Positions 7,245 to 16,700 of a DNA stretch of 64,000 bases are shown in pieces. The DNA lies in NCBI RefSeq assembly GCF_004919045.1, contig NZ_SWDW01000004.1, forward strand, positions 124,001 through 188,000, read 5' to 3'. Within the stretch, counting starts at the first letter, position 1, and every line of letters begins with the position of its first letter. The notes beneath the pieces were generated by a model that was not told the DNA's origin, searched no databases, and saw nothing but the letters and a program-made list of their open reading frames with translations. A program made the position numbers and the translations under genes. This DNA is from Sinomonas albida. Lineage in GTDB: Bacteria > Actinomycetota > Actinomycetes > Actinomycetales > Micrococcaceae.

Positions 7245-9336
7245 ATACACCGCCAGGCACCTGTCCGTCCTCGAAGGGCTCGAGGCCGTTCGAAAGCGCC
7301 CCGGCATGTACATCGGCTCGACGGATTCCCGCGGGCTCATGCACTGCCTGTGGGAGATCATCGACAACTCCGTCGACGAGGCTCTGGCAGGCTTCGGACG
7401 GGACATCAAGGTCATCCTCCACCCGGACGGTTCGGTGGAGGTGCACGATGACGGGCGTGGCATCCCGGTCGATGTCGAGCCGAAGACGGGCCTGACCGGC
7501 GTCGAGGTCGTCTTCACAAAGCTTCACGCGGGCGGCAAGTTCGGTGGCGGTTCCTACACCGCGTCCGGCGGCCTCCACGGTGTGGGCGCGTCGGTGGTGA
7601 ACGCGCTCTCGGCGCGGCTCGACGTCCAGGTGGACCGGGGCGGCAAGACCTATCAGATGTCGTTCCGGCGAGGGGAGCCCGGCCGCTTCGCCGATGCCGG
7701 CTCTCGCGTGAGCCCCGACGCGACGTTCGAGGCGTTCGTCGACGACTCGGTGCTCGACGTCGTCGGCAAGGCAAAGCGTGGGGTGACCGGCACGCGCATC
7801 CGTTATTGGGCGGACCGGCAGATCTTCACGCCTGACGCGAAGTTCTCCTACGACGAGCTCGTGGGCCGCGCCCGCCAGACGTCGTTCCTCGTCCCGGGCC
7901 TCCGGATCACGGTGCGCGACGAGCGGCGGCTCGCCGGGACTCCGGGCGAGTCCGGTCCGCACGAGGAGGTCTTCCACCACGACGGCGGGATCTCCGAATT
8001 CGCGGACTACCTCGCGATCGATGCGCCGGTGACCGACACATGGCGTCTCCACGGCTCCGGGACCTTCAAGGAGACCGTGCCGGTCCTCGACGAGAAGGGC
8101 CACAGCCGGATCGCGGAGGTCGATCGCGACTGCGAGGTCGACGTCGCCCTGCGCTGGGGCGTGGGCTACGACACGACCGTCCGGACCTTCGTGAACATCA
8201 TTGCGACGCCGAAGGGCGGAACGCACCAGGCGGGCTTCGAGGCCGCGCTCCTGAAGGTGTTCCGCAAGGCCGTCGAGGCCAACGCGCGCAAGCTCAAGGC
8301 CGGCAACGACAAGATCGAGAAGGACGACGTCATGGCGGGGCTCACGGCCGTGCTCACGGTCCGGCTCGCCGAGCCCCAGTTCGAGGGCCAGACGAAGGAG
8401 ATCCTCGGCACCCCCGCCGTCCGCCAGATCGTCGCGCGGGTCATGGAGAAGGAACTCTCCGCGAAGCTCGGCTCGACGGCGCGTGCGGACCGCAACCAGA
8501 GTGCGGTGCTCCTCGAGAAGGTCGTCAACGAGATGAAGTCCCGCGTCACGGCGCGGCTTCACAAGGAAACCCAGCGGCGTAAGACGGCGCTCGAATCCTC
8601 CACGCTTCCGGCCAAGCTCATCGACTGCCGCACGGACGACGTCACCCGATCCGAGCTCTTCATCGTCGAGGGCGATTCCGCGCTCGGCACGGCACGGCAC
8701 GCGCGCTCCTCCGAATTCCAGGCCCTGTTGCCCATTCGCGGCAAGATCCTCAACGTCCAGAAGGCGTCGGTGGGGGACATGCTCTCCAACGCCGAGTGCG
8801 CCGCGCTCATCCAGGTGGTCGGCGCGGGCTCGGGCCGCAGCTTCGACCTCGAAGCCGCCCGCTACGGGCGCGTCATCCTCATGACTGACGCCGACGTCGA
8901 CGGCGCCCACATTCGGACCCTGCTCCTCACGCTCTTCTTCCGGTACATGCGGCCCATGATCGAGGACGGGCGCGTCTACGCTGCCGTTCCGCCGCTGCAT
9001 CGCCTCGAGGTCGTCAATCCCGGGAGCAAGGCCAACGAGATGGTCTACACCTACTCCGAGAACCAGCTCCATGCCCAGCTCAAGCGCCTCGAGGCCGATG
9101 GCCGCCGCTACAAGGAGCCGATCCAGCGCTACAAGGGCCTCGGCGAGATGGATGCCGACCAGCTCGCGGAGACCACAATGGACCCGCGCCACCGCAGCCT
9201 GCGCCGCGTCACGATCGAGAGCGCCCAACGCGCGGAGGAGGTCTTCGAGCTGCTCATGGGCTCGGAGGTGGCGCCGCGCAAGGACTTCGTCGTGACCGGC
9301 AGCTCGAGCCTGGATCGCGAGCGCATCGACGCTTAG
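7228..9336 (+). CDS. parE: Type IIA DNA topoisomerase subunit B (ParE/GyrB-like)
   Basis: A 702-residue ATPase subunit. It has the GHKL ATP site (IIDNSVDEAL, DDGRGIPVD, GLHGVGASVVNAL), a transducer domain, and the TOPRIM metal-binding motifs EGDSALG (about residue 482) and DADVDGAHIRTLL (about residue 554), ending in the GLGEMDADQL segment. I chose GTG 7228 with GAAGGAG at 7211-7217. The partner A subunit is at 19911-22427 on the other strand. Actinobacteria normally have only gyrase; this pair is the second type IIA enzyme seen in Micrococcales and usually labelled topoisomerase IV. It probably decatenates or relaxes, but whether it supercoils cannot be read from sequence. Confidence 0.93.
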   Translation: MTPSSEYTARHLSVLEGLEAVRKRPGMYIGSTDSRGLMHCLWEIIDNSVDEALAGFGRDIKVILHPDGSVEVHDDGRGIPVDVEPKTGLTGVEVVFTKLHAGGKFGGGSYTASGGLHGVGASVVNALSARLDVQVDRGGKTYQMSFRRGEPGRFADAGSRVSPDATFEAFVDDSVLDVVGKAKRGVTGTRIRYWADRQIFTPDAKFSYDELVGRARQTSFLVPGLRITVRDERRLAGTPGESGPHEEVFHHDGGISEFADYLAIDAPVTDTWRLHGSGTFKETVPVLDEKGHSRIAEVDRDCEVDVALRWGVGYDTTVRTFVNIIATPKGGTHQAGFEAALLKVFRKAVEANARKLKAGNDKIEKDDVMAGLTAVLTVRLAEPQFEGQTKEILGTPAVRQIVARVMEKELSAKLGSTARADRNQSAVLLEKVVNEMKSRVTARLHKETQRRKTALESSTLPAKLIDCRTDDVTRSELFIVEGDSALGTARHARSSEFQALLPIRGKILNVQKASVGDMLSNAECAALIQVVGAGSGRSFDLEAARYGRVILMTDADVDGAHIRTLLLTLFFRYMRPMIEDGRVYAAVPPLHRLEVVNPGSKANEMVYTYSENQLHAQLKRLEADGRRYKEPIQRYKGLGEMDADQLAETTMDPRHRSLRRVTIESAQRAEEVFELLMGSEVAPRKDFVVTGSSSLDRERIDA

Positions 9337-9447
9337 CGCGAGGGACCAGCTTGCGAGGGATCAGCTGAAGAGCCCTGGCGCGAGCGGGGAGTCGCGAGCG
9401 CATCGACGCTCAGCGCGAGGGATCAGCTGAAGAGCCCCGGCGCGAGC
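9315..9447. repeat. Nested duplications at the parE / M56 convergent junction
   Basis: The end of parE (9315-9345) recurs at 9392-9422 with one mismatch (offset 77). The end of the M56 gene (9415-9447) recurs at 9353-9385 with one mismatch (offset 62). A 15-nt unit is further duplicated at 9338-9352/9353-9367. The second copy therefore contains the parE end and M56 end directly fused. This looks like recent slippage or unequal recombination at the intergenic boundary. Confidence 0.9.
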
Positions 9448-10403
9448 AGAAGAACAGTCGGGACGGCGAGCAGAAGGCCCGAGCCGGCGAGCACCGCCGT
9501 CGTCTGTGCATGACTCAGCGGCGGCTGGGGGGTGAGGAGCCGGCTGACCCGCGAGGCGAGCGAGGCCTCGCCCTCCTCGGGCATCCCCGGTTCGGTGCGC
9601 CTTTCGGTGCCGTTGCCGGAGGGGGAGCCGCCCTGTCCCGCGTGCGCCTCGGCGCTCCCGAGCGCCACGAGGGCGATGGCCCGCACGAGGACCTCGTCCG
9701 GTGCGGTGCGGCGCGCGACGTCGTCCGCGAGCATCTCCACGAGCGAGGACACCGCCTGGCGCGAGAGGCGCGTCGTCGGGAGCCAGGGGAGCGCCTGCCG
9801 CCACGCCTCGAAGGACCAGAGCAGCAGGTGGTGCCGCTGGGTCAGGTGTGCGCGCTCGTGATCGACGACGGCGGAGAGCTCGCCTGGAGTGAGCGCCTCC
9901 ATAAGCCCGTCGGAGAGGACCGTCACCGAGCGGGACCCGCCCGGAAGGCAGTACGCCACGGGCGCCGGGTGGTTGATCACGAGCGTGCGCTCGATCGCCC
10001 CCGATGGAAGGCTCAGGACCTCGAGCAGCTCTCGGTGGCGCCGCCGCTGCGTCGTGATTCGGGCGTACGTGAGCCCCAGCGTGAAGACGAGATGGAGGCC
10101 GAGGAGCGCCGCCGCGCACAGCGCGAAGAGGTGCCAGAAGTGGAGTTGGTCCGAGGAGCGGTTGCCCACGACGATCCCGAGCGCGCGCCGCACTGCTTGG
10201 GGCAGGTTGTCGCCCAGGGGTTCGAGCCCGTACACGAGCATGGCGCCGATCATCGAGAGGCCACCGCCGAGGGCGATGGACTGCCACAGGACCATGGCGG
10301 CGAACGGGGAGCGGGAGGTCCACCGCGCTCGGGACAGGGCCACGGGAACCGGCCACGCAAGCAGGATGGCCAGTACGGCGAGCAGGTAAGCGGTCAGCAG
10401 CAC
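9423..10403 (-). CDS. M56-family membrane metalloprotease (BlaR1/MecR1-like, without sensor domain)
   Basis: A 326-residue protein with N-terminal membrane segments (about 3-25, 36-60 and 92-113). A zinc-protease motif HERAH (residues 182-186, HEXXH) lies in the ELSAVVDHERAHLTQRHH context, and a C-terminal hydrophobic segment runs to the end. This matches the protease core of BlaR1/MecR1. After the protease domain only ~120 residues remain, with no penicillin-binding sensor domain, so it is not a classical beta-lactam receptor. It starts 29 nt after the BlaI-type repressor gene and is likely co-transcribed with it. Inferred role: cleave or inactivate that repressor on an unknown membrane signal. 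Confidence 0.87.
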   Translation of the reverse strand: MLLTAYLLAVLAILLAWPVPVALSRARWTSRSPFAAMVLWQSIALGGGLSMIGAMLVYGLEPLGDNLPQAVRRALGIVVGNRSSDQLHFWHLFALCAAALLGLHLVFTLGLTYARITTQRRRHRELLEVLSLPSGAIERTLVINHPAPVAYCLPGGSRSVTVLSDGLMEALTPGELSAVVDHERAHLTQRHHLLLWSFEAWRQALPWLPTTRLSRQAVSSLVEMLADDVARRTAPDEVLVRAIALVALGSAEAHAGQGGSPSGNGTERRTEPGMPEEGEASLASRVSRLLTPQPPLSHAQTTAVLAGSGLLLAVPTVLLLAPGLFS

Positions 10404-10432
10404 GGCTGTCCCCGAGGCCCAGGGGTTTCGGG

Positions 10433-10804
10433 CTAGCCCCGGGCGAGGAGCCGGCGCAGCGTGGCGGCCTCGGCTTCGCTGACGCTCCCGATGAAGCGGG
10501 CCAGGACTGCCTCGCGGTCGGTGGCGGTTCCGAGTGCCTCGTGCATGAGGCGGGCGGTGTGGTCCTCGCGAGTCGAGATGGCGCGGTAGCGGTGCGGGCG
10601 CGTGCCGCGCTCGCGTTCCACGAGTCCCTTCTTCTCGAGTCGCGAAAGCACGGTGAGAACGGTCGTCACGGCGAGGTCCTTCGCCTCGTGTCCCTGGCCC
10701 TCGCTCTGCGCGAGGCGGTCACGCAGTTCATTGGCCGTGGACGCATCGGTGGTCGACCAGAGCTGGTCCATCACCGAACGCTCGAGCTCCCCGAGGCTTG
10801 CCAT
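10433..10804 (-). CDS. BlaI/MecI/CopY-family winged-helix repressor
   Basis: A 123-residue protein with the family layout: an N-terminal helix MASLGELERSVMDQLW, a winged helix (LAVTTVLTVLSRLEKKGLVERE, read as two halves) and a C-terminal dimerisation helix (FIGSVSEAEAATLRRLL). ATG 10804 follows GGGGAGGA. It is the first gene of a two-gene unit with the M56 protease and is divergent from cydA across 252 nt. A dyad (10881-10897) overlaps its candidate promoter, so autoregulation is likely. Family members bind dyads with TACA/TGTA half-sites and are inactivated by proteolysis. Confidence 0.92.
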   Translation of the reverse strand: MASLGELERSVMDQLWSTTDASTANELRDRLAQSEGQGHEAKDLAVTTVLTVLSRLEKKGLVERERGTRPHRYRAISTREDHTARLMHEALGTATDREAVLARFIGSVSEAEAATLRRLLARG

Positions 10805-10880
10805 CGTTACGTCCTCCCCTGATGATCGTTCCCGGGCTGCAGGTGCGACCGGACTGGGTTCCCACGGAACCCTGAGCCCA

Positions 10881-10897
10881 TTCTACGCGAGGTAGAA
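10881..10897. promoter_or_regulatory. Candidate BlaI operator 1 (overlaps blaI -10)
   Basis: TTCTAC-GCGAG-GTAGAA, a 6-bp perfect dyad with a 5-nt spacer. On the minus strand its right arm leads into TAGAAT, a good -10 for the repressor gene (start 10804), with a weak TGCACA -35 17 nt upstream. Binding would block that promoter. Confidence 0.6.
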
Positions 10898-10987
10898 GAG
10901 GGTGTGCAGCAGGCGCTGTCGCGTGTTCACTGCGAGCAGGACAATGGCCGGATCCCGGCATCGCCAGGAGCGGGCACGTCCCAAATG

Positions 10988-11004
10988 TTCTACACTCTGT
11001 AGAA
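10988..11004. promoter_or_regulatory. Candidate BlaI operator 2 (upstream of cydA)
   Basis: TTCTACA-CTC-TGTAGAA, a perfect 7-bp dyad with a 3-nt spacer, containing the TACA/TGTA half-sites typical of BlaI/MecI operators. It is centred 24 bp (about two helical turns) from operator 3, and both flank a TAGTTT hexamer (11008-11013) that could be the cydA -10. Confidence 0.65.
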
Positions 11005-11011
11005 GAGTAGT

Positions 11012-11028
11012 TTCTACGGGCCGTAGAA
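11012..11028. promoter_or_regulatory. Candidate BlaI operator 3 (upstream of cydA)
   Basis: TTCTACG-GGC-CGTAGAA, a perfect 7-bp dyad with the same TTCTAC/GTAGAA half-sites as operators 1 and 2. It ends 28 nt before the cydA ATG and overlaps the expected transcription start region. Confidence 0.65.
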
Positions 11029-11056
11029 GACTTCCCCGGCATCGACAGGAGCGCAC

Positions 11057-12628
11057 ATGGACGCCTTGGAAATCGCCCGCTGGCAGTTCGGCATCACGAC
11101 TGTCTACCACTTCATGATGGTTCCGCTGACGATCGGGCTCGGGCTCGTCGTCGCGGTCATGCAGACGGTCTGGTTCCGGACGGGCAAGGTCGAGTACCTC
11201 AGGATGACCAAGTTCTGGGGCAAGCTCTTCCTCATCAACTTCATCATGGGCGTCGCGACCGGCATCGTGCAGGAGTTCCAGTTCGGCATGGCGTGGAGCG
11301 AATACAGCCGCTTCGTGGGCGACGTCTTCGGCGCTCCGCTCGCCATGGAGGCGCTCCTCGCGTTCTTCGTCGAGTCGACGTTCCTCGGGCTCTGGATCTT
11401 CGGCTGGAAGCTCCTGCGTCCCGGCCTCCACCTTGCGGCCCTGTGGTGCGCGGTCATCGGTTCGGCCGTCTCGGCGTACTTCATCATCGTGGCCAACAGC
11501 TGGATGCAGCACCCTGTCGGCGTGACCGTGGTCAACGGGCACCCCGTCATGACGGATGCCTGGGCCGTGTTCACGAACAACACCGCGCTCGTCGCAGTAC
11601 CGCACACGCTGCTCGGCGCCCTCGGCGTCGCGGGCGCCTTCCTCCTCGGCATCTCGTGGTACCACCTCTGGCAGCGCCGCCGGGATGGCATCGACACCGT
11701 GGAGGAGGACGGCCGCGTCATCGCCGGCGAGAACCCTGGGCTCCCGGGCCGTGACCGCACTGACCACCGCGTGTGGCTGAGGAGCCTGCGGATCGGCGCC
11801 GTCGTCGCGATGATCTCCTTCGCCGGCACCGCCGTCACCGGCGATATCCAGGGCAAGCTCATGTTCGTCCAGCAGCCCATGAAGATGGCGGCGGCCGAGG
11901 CGGCGTGCCACGACGGGACGAGCTTCTCCGTGCTCTCCGTCGGCGACGTCGGCTCGAAGGACTGCTCGAACGTCGCCGCCCTGATCGAGATCCCGGGACT
12001 GCTCTCCTTCCTCGCCAAGGGCGACTTCACGACGGACGTCAAGGGCGTCAACAGCCTTCAGGACCAGTACAAGAAGGCGTACGGGACGAACCTCCCGAAC
12101 AATCCCATCTACGGCGACCGGGCGGGTGAGCCCATCCAGTATGTCCCGGTGATGGAAGTCACCTACTGGGGCTTCCGCATGATGATCGGCTTCGGAGGCC
12201 TCGCGGCCCTCGCCGCGGCGGTGGCCCTCTACCTCACCCGCAAGGGCACGGTCCCGCAGGCGCGGTGGCTCATGCGGCTTGCCGTCGTCGGCATCCTCGC
12301 TCCGTTCGGCGCGAACGCGGCCGGGTGGATCTTCACCGAAATGGGCCGCCAGCCGTTCGTCGTCGCCCCCAACCCGTCCCTGGCCGGAAGTGTCGACCAG
12401 GTGTTCATGTTCACCGCGGCGGCCGTCTCGCCCGGCGTGAGCGCAGGGGAGATCCTGACCTCGCTCATCGTGCTCTCTTCCATCTACGCCGTCCTCATGG
12501 TCGTCGAGGTCCGTCTCCTGTGGCGGTACACGCGCGGCGGCGTCGCGTCCGCGATGCCCGAACTCGCGGAGACGCACGGCGATGGGGACGGCAAGCAGTC
12601 CGACGACGTCCTGGCCTTCGCCTACTAG
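11057..12628 (+). CDS. cydA: Cytochrome bd oxidase subunit I
   Basis: A 523-residue membrane protein with about nine membrane segments. His18 (TTVYHFMMVP) is the expected haem b595 ligand, the QEFQFGMAWSEYSRFVGDVFG segment and following helices match CydA, and GRQPFVV (about residue 429) is the conserved GRQP motif after the Q-loop. ATG 11057 has AGGAG just upstream. It catalyses quinol oxidation coupled to O2 reduction at high O2 affinity. cydB follows after 9 nt. Two candidate BlaI operators lie directly upstream. Confidence 0.97.
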   Translation: MDALEIARWQFGITTVYHFMMVPLTIGLGLVVAVMQTVWFRTGKVEYLRMTKFWGKLFLINFIMGVATGIVQEFQFGMAWSEYSRFVGDVFGAPLAMEALLAFFVESTFLGLWIFGWKLLRPGLHLAALWCAVIGSAVSAYFIIVANSWMQHPVGVTVVNGHPVMTDAWAVFTNNTALVAVPHTLLGALGVAGAFLLGISWYHLWQRRRDGIDTVEEDGRVIAGENPGLPGRDRTDHRVWLRSLRIGAVVAMISFAGTAVTGDIQGKLMFVQQPMKMAAAEAACHDGTSFSVLSVGDVGSKDCSNVAALIEIPGLLSFLAKGDFTTDVKGVNSLQDQYKKAYGTNLPNNPIYGDRAGEPIQYVPVMEVTYWGFRMMIGFGGLAALAAAVALYLTRKGTVPQARWLMRLAVVGILAPFGANAAGWIFTEMGRQPFVVAPNPSLAGSVDQVFMFTAAAVSPGVSAGEILTSLIVLSSIYAVLMVVEVRLLWRYTRGGVASAMPELAETHGDGDGKQSDDVLAFAY

Positions 12629-12637
12629 GAGCGCACC

Positions 12638-13726
12638 ATGTCACCTTCGGAATTCCTGCCCACCGTCTGGTTCTGCGCCGTCAGCGTCCTCTGGATCGGC
12701 TACCTCTTCCTGGAGGGCTTCGACCTCGGCGTCGGCATGCTCATGAAGCTCTTCGCGCGCAACGACGCCGAACGCCGCGTCCTCCTCAACACGGTCGGTC
12801 CCGTCTGGGACGGCAACGAGGTCTGGCTCCTGACAGCCGGCGGGGCAACTTTCGCGGCGTTCCCGCGCTGGTACGCCTCACTGTTCTCGGGACTGTACCT
12901 CCCGCTGCTCCTCGCGCTCGTGGCCCTGATCTTCCGTGCGGTCGCCTTCGAGTACCGCGGCAAGATCGTCTCGGCGAGGTGGACGCGCGCGTGGGACTGG
13001 GCGATCGCCTTGGGCTCCGCGGTCGCCGCGTTCTGCGTCGGCGCGATGCTCGCCCTCACGACCACCGGACTCCCGCTCAACGCGAACGGCGACCGCGTGG
13101 GCGGACCGTTCGCCTGGTTCACCGTCCACGCCGTCATCGGCGGCCTTGCCCTGGTCGGATTTGCGCTCGTGCACGCGCTCGCCTTCCTCGCGCTCAAGAC
13201 CGACGGCGAGATCCGACGCCGCGCACACGCGGCGTTCGTGCGCTGGATGCCGCTCGGGATCCTTCCGCTCGTCGCGTGGGTCATCGACGTGCAGCTGCAC
13301 GGTTCGAAGTGGTGGAGCTGGGCGCTCACGGTCATCGCGGCCGGCGCGGCGCTCGCCTCGTGGGCTCTCGCGCGCCGTGGCTCGGAGGGGCGCGCCTTCC
13401 TCCTCATGGCGATCTTCCTGGCCACGGGCGCGGCGGCGATCTTCAGCGCCGTGTTCCCCGTCGTGCTGCCGTCCACACTCGACCCCGCGTACAGCCTCAC
13501 GGTCGGGACGGCGTCGTCCTCCGCCTACACGCTGGGCCTCATGAGCGTCGTGGCCCTCATTGGCCTCCCGCTCGTCCTCGCGTACCAGAGCTGGACCTAC
13601 TGGGTCTTCCGGAAGCGGATCACGGTCGGCAGCATCCCGACGGCCCACAACGTCATCCCGGCATTCCTCGTCCGCGCCGTGACGGGCGGGAGCCCCGAGG
13701 GGCGCCGCCGGGCGGCGGAAGAGTAG
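12638..13726 (+). CDS. cydB: Cytochrome bd oxidase subunit II
   Basis: A 362-residue membrane protein with the CydB opening WIGYLFLEGFDLGVGMLMK and the GPVWDGNEVWLLTAGGATFAAFP signature near residues 53-75. About eight to nine hydrophobic segments follow. ATG 12638 lies 9 nt after cydA and cydDC starts 3 nt after its stop, so the three genes form one operon. It partners CydA in the bd oxidase core complex. Confidence 0.97.
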   Translation: MSPSEFLPTVWFCAVSVLWIGYLFLEGFDLGVGMLMKLFARNDAERRVLLNTVGPVWDGNEVWLLTAGGATFAAFPRWYASLFSGLYLPLLLALVALIFRAVAFEYRGKIVSARWTRAWDWAIALGSAVAAFCVGAMLALTTTGLPLNANGDRVGGPFAWFTVHAVIGGLALVGFALVHALAFLALKTDGEIRRRAHAAFVRWMPLGILPLVAWVIDVQLHGSKWWSWALTVIAAGAALASWALARRGSEGRAFLLMAIFLATGAAAIFSAVFPVVLPSTLDPAYSLTVGTASSSAYTLGLMSVVALIGLPLVLAYQSWTYWVFRKRITVGSIPTAHNVIPAFLVRAVTGGSPEGRRRAAEE

Positions 13727-13729
13727 TCC

Positions 13730-16700
13730 GTGCGCCCGAGCATCCCCTCCGGCCGCACGACGCGCGCCGCGCTGGCTGTCCTGGCCATCCTTGCTGTCGC
13801 GAAGGCAGCCGCGCTCGTCCTGCTTGCTCAGGGCATCGCGTCTGGGCTCGCCGCGCTATTTGCATCGACCGGCGCTGATTGGCGCGGGGCGGCACTCACC
13901 GCCGCGGCCGGCGTCGTGCTCCGGGCCGCGGCCGAATGGGGCACGCTCCAGGCCGGGCGATGGGCGGCAGTCGGTGTTCGCGAGGAGCTCAGGGCGCGTC
14001 TCATCGCTGCCGCCCTCGAGCGGGGCGGGCGCAGCGCAGCGGACGACGGCGACGCGCGCGTCGCGGGATCAGCTGCGGGGACCGCGGTGCTCGCCGTGCG
14101 CGGCCTCGAGGCGCTGGACTCGTTCTACACCGCGTACCTGCCGGCCCTCGTCCAGTGCGCCGCCGTCCCGCTCATCGTCGGGGCGCGGGTGCTGGGCGCG
14201 GACTGGGTGAGCGCGCTCATCATTGCGCTCACGCTCCCGCTCGTCCCGCTCTTCATGATCCTCATCGGCAAGCACACCGAAGACCGCGTCTCGGCCGCAC
14301 AGCAGGCGCTCGCGCGCCTCGGAGCGCACCTCGTCGAACTCGCGCAGGGACTTCCCGTCCTCGTGGGCCTCGGACGCGCGGCCGAACAGCGGAAGGCGCT
14401 CCGCGCGCTCTCGGACGACTTCTCGTCGCGCACCATGGGCACCCTGCGCGTCGCGTTCCTCTCGGCGCTCGCCCTCGAGCTGCTCTCGACCATCTCGGTG
14501 GCGGTTGTCGCGGTATTCATCGGCATCCGGCTCGTCGGGGGCGAGATGCCGCTCGAGGCGGGCATCCTTGCCCTCGTCCTCGCCCCAGAGTGCTTCCAGC
14601 CGCTCCGCGACCTCGGCACCGCGCATCACGCGAGCCAGGACGGCGCCGAGGCGCTGCGCCGCGCCGAGGAGGCCATCGGGCGCCCGGCCGGACGCCGCCT
14701 CCTCGGCGAGCACGAGCCGGCCTTCGCCGGTTCTGCTTTGGCCGAGCCTGAGCCAGCCTTGGCCGATCTCGCTTTGGCTGATCCCGCTAGGGTCGATCGG
14801 GCCGATCCCGCTGTGGCGCGCCCGGTCGCCGTGAGTGTTCGCGCGCTCACCGTGAGCTACGACGGAAGGGAGCGCCCCGCCGTCGAACGCGTCACGTTCG
14901 ACGCGCCGGCGGGCCAGATCACGCTCGTCGCGGGTCCAAGCGGGGCAGGGAAGACGACCGTGCTGCTGGCGCTCGCCGGCCTCGTCAGGGACGGCGCCGG
15001 CGCCCGCGTGAGCGGTACCGCCTTCGGCTGCGAGCCGGAGCGCGTGGCCTATGTGCCGCAGCATCCCCAGTTCACGGAGACGAGCGTCGCCGCCGAGCTC
15101 GAGCTCTCCGCCGCGGGGATCGCACCGGAGCGCCTCAGCGCGGCGGTGCGGGAGGCCCTCGGCGCAGTCCGCTGCGGCGGGCTCGCCGACGCGAACCCCG
15201 CGGAGCTCAGCCCGGGCCAACAGCGTCGCCTCGCCGTGGCGCGGGGAATCCTGCGCGTCGAGGCGGGCGCGACGCTCCTCCTCCTCGACGAGCCGACCGC
15301 GCATCTCGACGCCGCCTCGGCCGAAGCCGTCGAGGCGGCGATCGCAGGCCTCTCGGGGCGCGCGACCGTGCTTCTCATCGCCCACGATCCCCAGACCGCC
15401 GCGCTCGCCGGAACTCGAGTGGACCTCGTCGCGCCGGCCGGGGCCGCACCAGGGCCGCGGCGCTTCGCCGTCGTCGGTGCGGGACACGACCGGGCTGTTC
15501 CGGAGCGGGCTGTTCCCGACCGGGCTGTTCCGGAGCGGGCCCGCGAAACGACCGACGGCGGCCCCTGGCTCGGAGCGCTGTGGCGCCTCGTGCGCCCCGA
15601 CCTGGGGCGCTATGTCCTTGCCGCGCTCGCGGGACTCGGCGCCGCCGCGTGCGCCGCGGCGCTCGCGGGCCTCTCGGGCTGGCTCATCGTCCGGGCCGCC
15701 CAGCACCCGCCGATCCTGTACCTCCTCGCGGCGATTGTCGGCGTCCGGTTCTTCGGCATCGCGCGCGCAGTCCTCCGATACGCCGAGCGCCTCGCGACGC
15801 ACTCCGCGGTCTTCGCGACGCTCGCCCGCCTCCGCGATCGCCTGTGGGCGGCCCTTGCGATGCGCGGCCTGAGCGCGCGCCGGCTGCTTGGACCCGGTGC
15901 AGCGCTCGAGAGCCTCGTGGGCGACGCCGAATCGGTGCGCGACGAGTTGCCGCGCATCGTCCAGCCGCTGGCCACCGCGGTCCTCCTCGGGGCCGCCGCC
16001 CTCGTGGCCGTGGGCCTCCTCCTGCCCGCGCAGCTGCCGGCGCTCGCCGCTGCCGTGATCGTCGCCGTCGTCCTTGCGCCCCTTGCCGCTGCGTGGGCGG
16101 ACCGACGTGCGGCGCGCCTGGTCCAGCGGGGCCGGGCGCACCTGCTCGAGCGGATCGGGCAGGCCCTGGCAGCGGCTCCGGACCTGGCCGCCAACCGGCT
16201 TGCGGCGCGCGTCCTCGCGTCCCTGCGGGAGGACGATCGGCGGCTGACCGCGCTCGAACGCCGGGGCCTCGCGGCGGAGGGGCTCGGCAGGGCCCTCGTG
16301 ATCCTGGCGACCGGCCTCGCCGCCGTCGCGACGCTCGGTGCGGCCGCCGGGGCGGGCGCGCCCGCCACCACCACGGCTGCCGTGGTCCTGCTCCAGCTCG
16401 CCCTCGCGGAGCCTTTCGCGGCCGCGGCCGCGGCCGTGCAGCGGATCCCCGCGCTCCGCTCGGCGCTCGCCGGCGCGGCCGCAAGCGAAGCCACGGACCG
16501 CGCCGCGGACGGTACCGCGGAGCTCTACTCGCCCCCGGACGCCGCGGCAGACGCGCCGTCGGGTCTCGAACTCGATCGCCTCTCGGCGGGCTGGCCGGGT
16601 CAGCCTGCCGTCTTCGAGGGGCTTACGGCGAGTGCAGCGCCGGGGGAGTGGCTCGTGGTCGCCGGTCCGTCGGGGAGCGGCAAGACCACGCTTCTCGCCG

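Noticed and set aside
9361-10356. 331-residue frame overlapping the M56 gene and ending in the duplicated 3' copy
   Set aside because: A second frame opened by the junction duplication. The real protease frame is 9423-10403 with HEXXH.
9423-10804. blaI-M56 pair as a beta-lactam resistance system
   Set aside because: No beta-lactamase or PBP2a-type gene nearby and no penicillin-binding sensor domain on the protease. The dyads point to cydA instead.
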